A stretch of DNA of 64,000 bases from Lacrimispora xylanolytica (GTDB lineage: Bacteria; Bacillota; Clostridia; Lachnospirales; Lachnospiraceae), in contig NZ_CP113524.1 of assembly GCF_026723765.1 (NCBI RefSeq), positions 1,535,001 to 1,599,000 on the forward strand, given 5' to 3'. Positions 60,323 to 64,000 of this stretch are shown here, one piece after another. Below the pieces are notes generated by a model. The model searched no databases and was not told where the DNA came from. It saw only the letters and a list, made by a program, of their open reading frames with translations. A program made the translations under genes and the position numbers. The stretch's first letter is position 1. Each line of letters opens with the position of its first letter.

Positions 60323-61724
60323 AAACGAATTATTTTATGAAAAACGTTTGCTGGCAGAAGATGATGAGGGCGGCAGGGTATCCTATCAGGATTTAAACTC
60401 TTTTTCAGAGGAATTGATCCGGCGCGTGGGAGGAAAAAAGCTGATTTTTATTCTATGCGAAAATACCATAGGTTCCCTTCTTGGTTATCTTGGCTGTTTA
60501 AAAACAGGAGTTGTTCCCCTGATGCTGGAAAAACAAATCAATCCCCAGCTATTGGCCCGGCTGATGGAAGAATACTGCCCCGCCTTTTTATATGTGCCGG
60601 AAGACTGCCTCACAAAAACAGGGGAATGTGAGATTGTCTGGAGAGTCAAGGGATACTGTTTATGTGAGAGAAAAGCCTTTCATTCTCCCTCTCTTTACGG
60701 AGAGCTTTCCCTTCTTCTGACCACATCAGGAAGTACGGGAAGTCCCAAGCTTGTAAGGCAGAGTAAGGACAATATTGTTGCGAATGCAGAATCCATCTGT
60801 TCCTATTTGAAAATCCAGGAGAAGGAGAGGCCTGTCACCACGCTTCCCATGAATTATACCTATGGATTATCCATAATAAACAGCCATGTAAAAAAAGGCG
60901 CTGCCATTTATCTCACCACCAAAAGTATTGTGGAACGCCCGTTTTGGGATTTTGTAAAAGAAAGGGAGATTACATCCTTAGGCGGTGTTCCATATACGTA
61001 TCAGCTTTTAAAAAGGATTGGATTTCTGGAAATGGAGTTACCGGAGTTAAGAACCCTGACTCAGGCAGGAGGAAAACTTCCAACGACTCTCCATAAAGAA
61101 TTCGCGGTCTACGCCAAAGAGACAGGAAAGCAATTTGTGGTCATGTATGGGCAGACAGAGGCCACTGCGAGGATGGGATACCTTCCGGCTGACAGCGCTG
61201 TGGAGCGGTGCGGCAGCATGGGAGTTGCCATACCAGGAGGGAGATTCTGGCTGAGAGATGACATAGGAGAAGAAATCAAAGAACCTTTCGTCCAGGGAGA
61301 GCTGGTGTATGAGGGAGATAACGTAGCACTTGGCTATGCTTCCAGCAGAGAGGATTTGAAAAAAGAAGATGAATGGAATGGAATCCTTTATACGGGAGAT
61401 ATGGCAGAACGAGATGCCGATGGCTTTTATTACATAACAGGAAGAAAGAAACGTTTCATCAAACTCTTTGGCAACAGGGTAAACCTTGATGAGGTGGAGA
61501 GGCTTTTAAAGGAACATTTTGAAGGAGTTGATTTTGCTTGTCTGGGAAGGGATGACAGCCTGATCATTTATACGGATACCAAAGGGGAAGAAGGCTTTAA
61601 GGAGATCATGGAATATCTATATGAGATTACCGGGATCAGCCCCAGAGCCATGACGATCAGATCGGTGAGTACAATTCCTAAAAATGAATCAGGAAAAACC
61701 CTTTACAGTGAGCTGGAAATATAG
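60309..61724 (+). CDS. AMP-forming acyl ligase (ANL superfamily)
   Basis: 471 residues from the ATG at 60309, after GGGAGG, overlapping the LuxC-like gene by 14 bases. AMP-binding motifs: LLLTTSGSTGSPKLVRQSK (P-loop), VVMYGQTEATARMGYL, and LYTGDMAERDADGFYYITGRKKRFIKLFGNRVNLDEVE with PKNESGKTLYSEL giving the final Lys. It is shorter than full acyl-CoA synthetases, with a truncated N-terminus, like ligases that load acyl carrier proteins. It probably activates a free acid and may charge the neighbouring ACP. Confidence 0.88.
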   Translation: MGLFENELFYEKRLLAEDDEGGRVSYQDLNSFSEELIRRVGGKKLIFILCENTIGSLLGYLGCLKTGVVPLMLEKQINPQLLARLMEEYCPAFLYVPEDCLTKTGECEIVWRVKGYCLCERKAFHSPSLYGELSLLLTTSGSTGSPKLVRQSKDNIVANAESICSYLKIQEKERPVTTLPMNYTYGLSIINSHVKKGAAIYLTTKSIVERPFWDFVKEREITSLGGVPYTYQLLKRIGFLEMELPELRTLTQAGGKLPTTLHKEFAVYAKETGKQFVVMYGQTEATARMGYLPADSAVERCGSMGVAIPGGRFWLRDDIGEEIKEPFVQGELVYEGDNVALGYASSREDLKKEDEWNGILYTGDMAERDADGFYYITGRKKRFIKLFGNRVNLDEVERLLKEHFEGVDFACLGRDDSLIIYTDTKGEEGFKEIMEYLYEITGISPRAMTIRSVSTIPKNESGKTLYSELEI

Positions 61725-61756
61725 AAAGCAAATAAACAGATCAAACAGGAGGTCTA

Positions 61757-62941
61757 ATGATGGGGGAAAAGGTTGTTTTAGCTGGTGCATGCCGTACGGC
61801 AATCGGATCAATGGGAGGAGCTTTAAGTACAGTTTCTCCAAAGGATTTGGGGGCGGTAGTGATCCAGGCTGCATTAAAGCGGGCAGGGGTCCCGGCGGAA
61901 CAGGTTGATTTTGTATATATGGGTTGTGTCATCCAGGCGGGGCTTGGACAAAACATTGCCAGGCAGGCTTCCTTAAAAGCAGGCATTCCCGTGGAAACTC
62001 CAGCCGTAACCGTCAATGTGGTCTGCGGTTCCGGATTAAACTGTGTCAACCTGGCGGCGGAAATGGTTCTCAGTGGAGATGCGGATATCGTGGTAGCCGG
62101 AGGAGCCGAAAATATGTCCATGGCTCCATATCTGTTAAAAGATGCCCGTTACGGTTACCGGATGAATCATGGTCAGATTGTAGATTCCATGATTAACGAT
62201 GCCTTATGGGATTCAACAAACGATTATCATATGGGAGTCACGGCTGAAAATGTCGCAGAGCAGTGGGGGCTCACAAGAGAAGAGCTGGACCGCTTTGCAG
62301 CCTCCAGCCAGCAAAAAGCTTGTGCCGCACAGGAATCCGGTCGGTTTGATGATGAAATCGTACCCATAGAAATCAAAAAAAGAAAAGAAACCATAATTTT
62401 TGATAAAGACGAAGGTCCCAGACCTGGAACTACCTGGGAAGGTATTTCAAAGCTGAAACCAGCCTTTAAAAAGGAGGGAATCGTGACGGCAGCCAACTCC
62501 TCCAGCATAAATGATGGGGCTGCGGCCATTGTAGTTATGAGCGAAAAAAAAGCAAAGGAGCTTGGGATTAAACCTATGGCATTCTGGGAAGCCGGAACTC
62601 TGGCAGGTGTGGCCCCTGAAATCATGGGAGTCGGCCCGGTAGCTGCCACGAAAAAACTGTTAAAAAAGACGAATCATTCGGTAGAGGACTTTGATCTCAT
62701 TGAGGCAAATGAGGCATTTGCAGCCCAGTCTCTGGCTGTAGCTCGTGATTTAAACCTTGATATGTCTAAAGTCAATGTTAATGGCGGAGCCATTGCCTTA
62801 GGTCATCCCGTGGGAGCATCCGGCTGTCGTATCCTAGTGACCTTACTTCACGAGATGGAGAAACGAGATGCGAAACGAGGGCTTGCCACCCTTTGCATAG
62901 GAGGCGGTATGGGCTGTGCCACCATAGTGGAGCGAGAGTAA
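61757..62941 (+). CDS. thlA: Acetyl-CoA acetyltransferase (thiolase)
   Basis: 394 residues; AGGAGG is four bases before this ATG and seven before the next ATG at 61760, so either may be used. Thiolase motifs: nucleophilic Cys in [38 protein letters not shown] (His), and [13 protein letters not shown] (Cys). It condenses two acetyl-CoA to acetoacetyl-CoA, the first step to butyryl-CoA. It lies 32 bases after the ligase gene, with crt and hbd next in order. Confidence 0.93.
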   Translation: MMGEKVVLAGACRTAIGSMGGALSTVSPKDLGAVVIQAALKRAGVPAEQVDFVYMGCVIQAGLGQNIARQASLKAGIPVETPAVTVNVVCGSGLNCVNLAAEMVLSGDADIVVAGGAENMSMAPYLLKDARYGYRMNHGQIVDSMINDALWDSTNDYHMGVTAENVAEQWGLTREELDRFAASSQQKACAAQESGRFDDEIVPIEIKKRKETIIFDKDEGPRPGTTWEGISKLKPAFKKEGIVTAANSSSINDGAAAIVVMSEKKAKELGIKPMAFWEAGTLAGVAPEIMGVGPVAATKKLLKKTNHSVEDFDLIEANEAFAAQSLAVARDLNLDMSKVNVNGGAIALGHPVGASGCRILVTLLHEMEKRDAKRGLATLCIGGGMGCATIVERE

Positions 62942-62977
62942 ATCCGTTACGATTAAAATGGAAAGAGGGGTCAGCTT

Positions 62978-63754
62978 ATGAAATTTGTTACATACGAAGT
63001 GGAAGGCCAGACAGGATTGATTACCATTAACCGTCCAGATGCACTCAATGCCTTAAACAGTCAGGTGCTTGAGGAACTGGATCACATACTGGATGAAATA
63101 GATCAAAGCTCAGTAAGAGCACTGATTTTAACAGGAGCCGGAGAGAAATCCTTTGTGGCAGGAGCAGACATTGGAGAGATGAGTTCTTTTTCAAAGGAAG
63201 AAGGAGAGGCCTTTGGAAAAAGAGGAAACGATATTTTTAAACGCCTGGAAACCTTTCCGATTCCCATCATAGCGGCTGTCAATGGCTTTGCCCTTGGAGG
63301 TGGCTGTGAGCTCTCCCTAAGCTGTGATATCAGAATCTGTTCGGAAAATGCCGTATTCGGTCAGCCGGAAGCAGGTCTGGGAATCACTCCAGGTTTTGGA
63401 GGCACTCAGAGGCTGGCACGAATTGTAGGGCCAGGAATGGCAAAACAGATGATCTTCACCGCAAGAAATATTAAGGCAGAGGAAGCATACCGAATCGGCC
63501 TGGTGAATGCCATCTATCCCCAAAATGAGCTTTTGACCGAGGCGAAAAAAATGGCAAAAGGGATTGCAGACAATGCTCCCATAGCAGTGAGAAACTGTAA
63601 AAAGGCCATCAATGACGGTCTCCAGGTAGATATGGATCAGGCAGTGGTAATCGAAGAAAAGCTGTTTGGTGACTGCTTTGAAACTTACGATCAAAAAGAA
63701 GGAATGGGTGCATTTTTAGAAAAGCGGAAAGAGAAGAGATTCATGATGAAGTAA
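62978..63754 (+). CDS. crt: 3-hydroxybutyryl-CoA dehydratase (crotonase)
   Basis: 258 residues. Crotonase fold with the oxyanion-hole segments SFVAGADIGEM and GFALGGGCELSLSCDIRI and the catalytic Glu in FGQPEAGLGITPGFGGTQRLAR. It dehydrates 3-hydroxybutyryl-CoA to crotonyl-CoA. Located between thiolase and hbd as in butyrate operons; both this route and the AbfD route in the same window end in crotonyl-CoA. Confidence 0.93.
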   Translation: MKFVTYEVEGQTGLITINRPDALNALNSQVLEELDHILDEIDQSSVRALILTGAGEKSFVAGADIGEMSSFSKEEGEAFGKRGNDIFKRLETFPIPIIAAVNGFALGGGCELSLSCDIRICSENAVFGQPEAGLGITPGFGGTQRLARIVGPGMAKQMIFTARNIKAEEAYRIGLVNAIYPQNELLTEAKKMAKGIADNAPIAVRNCKKAINDGLQVDMDQAVVIEEKLFGDCFETYDQKEGMGAFLEKRKEKRFMMK

Positions 63755-63797
63755 TGTGATAAAAGCTGCATTGGTAGAGTGAAAAGGAGGTATTGGG

Positions 63798-64000
63798 ATG
63801 AAAGTGGGAATTATCGGCGCAGGAACCATGGGCTCAGGAATCACCCAGGCATTTGCCCAGACAGAGGGTTATGAGGTTTGCTTATGCGATATTAACGAGG
63901 AGTTTGCGGCAAATGGGAAAAAGAAAATTGCTAAGGGCCTGGAACGAAGAGTGTCAAAAGGAAAGATTACACAGGAAAGTGCGGATGAATTGCTTTCCAG
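63798..64000 (+). CDS. hbd: 3-hydroxybutyryl-CoA dehydrogenase (N-terminal part, runs off window)
   Basis: 67 codons are visible after an AAAGGAGG ribosome site. The NAD-binding start KVGIIGAGTMGSGITQAFAQ is the dehydrogenase Rossmann motif, followed by VCLCDINEEF and KGKITQESADELL. It should reduce acetoacetyl-CoA to 3-hydroxybutyryl-CoA. The remainder, including the C-terminal helical domain, lies beyond the window. Confidence 0.92.
   Translation, partial: MKVGIIGAGTMGSGITQAFAQTEGYEVCLCDINEEFAANGKKKIAKGLERRVSKGKITQESADELLS

Noticed and set aside
57789-61724. Bioluminescence (lux) operon
   Set aside because: LuxC- and LuxE-like genes are present but no luxA/luxB luciferase or luxG is seen, and the setting is anaerobic fermentation.

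Overview
The window looks like chromosomal DNA of an anaerobic, motile, probably spore-forming clostridium of the Lachnospiraceae type (Lacrimispora / former Clostridium cluster XIVa). The basis is strong AGGAGG ribosome sites with frequent TTG and GTG starts, sigma-A promoters, SLH plus choline-binding-type wall anchors, oxygen-sensitive Fe-S enzymes, and crotonyl-CoA/butyrate fermentation genes. I see no rRNA, tRNA, CRISPR array, phage or insertion sequence. The taxon is inferred from gene content, not from a marker gene.

Layout. 1-4.9 kb: the C-terminal end of an SLH surface protein, an AraC regulator with a transglutaminase-like protein, a WYL regulator, and a flavodoxin-like oxidoreductase divergent from an HxlR regulator. 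5.0-9.6 kb: a possible 35-residue membrane peptide, a choice-of-anchor-A protein with a long Cys-Pro repeat and no signal peptide, a long leader region with a candidate structured RNA, and motAB. 9.7-23.0 kb: a large exopolysaccharide operon resembling Bacillus subtilis ydaJKLMN (degenerate GGDEF protein, DUF2334 protein, cellulose-synthase-like GT2, BcsB-like protein, thioredoxin-GH8 fusion). It also carries a GtrB-like glycosyltransferase, two GT-C-like membrane proteins and a UDP-GlcNAc 2-epimerase. 23.2-28.1 kb: small housekeeping genes (ppnP, 3-methyladenine glycosylase, DUF2935, PadR/DUF2812, a kinase-fold phosphotransferase, an FMN split-barrel protein). 28.2-33.4 kb: a MerR regulator divergent from a three-gene Fe-S/flavin electron-transfer module ending in a fumarate-reductase-like flavoprotein. 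33.6-42.4 kb: a histidine kinase / SARP-type response regulator pair and a 1853-residue SLH surface protein. 42.7-48.2 kb: malic enzyme, a KdgT-family permease, a CitA/DcuS-type two-component system, and a phosphotransferase.

48.7-64.0 kb is the metabolic core. sucD, 4-hydroxybutyrate dehydrogenase, 4-hydroxybutyryl-CoA dehydratase and two tandem 4-hydroxybutyrate-type CoA-transferases form the succinyl-CoA to crotonyl-CoA route known from C. kluyveri and C. aminobutyricum. After a PQ-loop membrane protein, a NifU-like protein and a LysR regulator comes an unusual five-gene block: a Cys-rich/MaoC fusion, an acyl carrier protein, LuxE-like and LuxC-like fatty-acid-reductase homologues, and an AMP-forming ligase. 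It is followed directly by thiolase, crotonase and the start of 3-hydroxybutyryl-CoA dehydrogenase. Malic enzyme and a fumarate-reductase-like protein nearby would fit C4-dicarboxylate metabolism feeding succinate into the 4-hydroxybutyrate branch, but that connection is inferred.

The best candidates for undescribed biology are the ACP/LuxE/LuxC/ligase/MaoC block between the two crotonyl-CoA routes, the c-di-GMP-type exopolysaccharide operon with its thioredoxin-GH8 fusion, and the MerR-controlled redox module.
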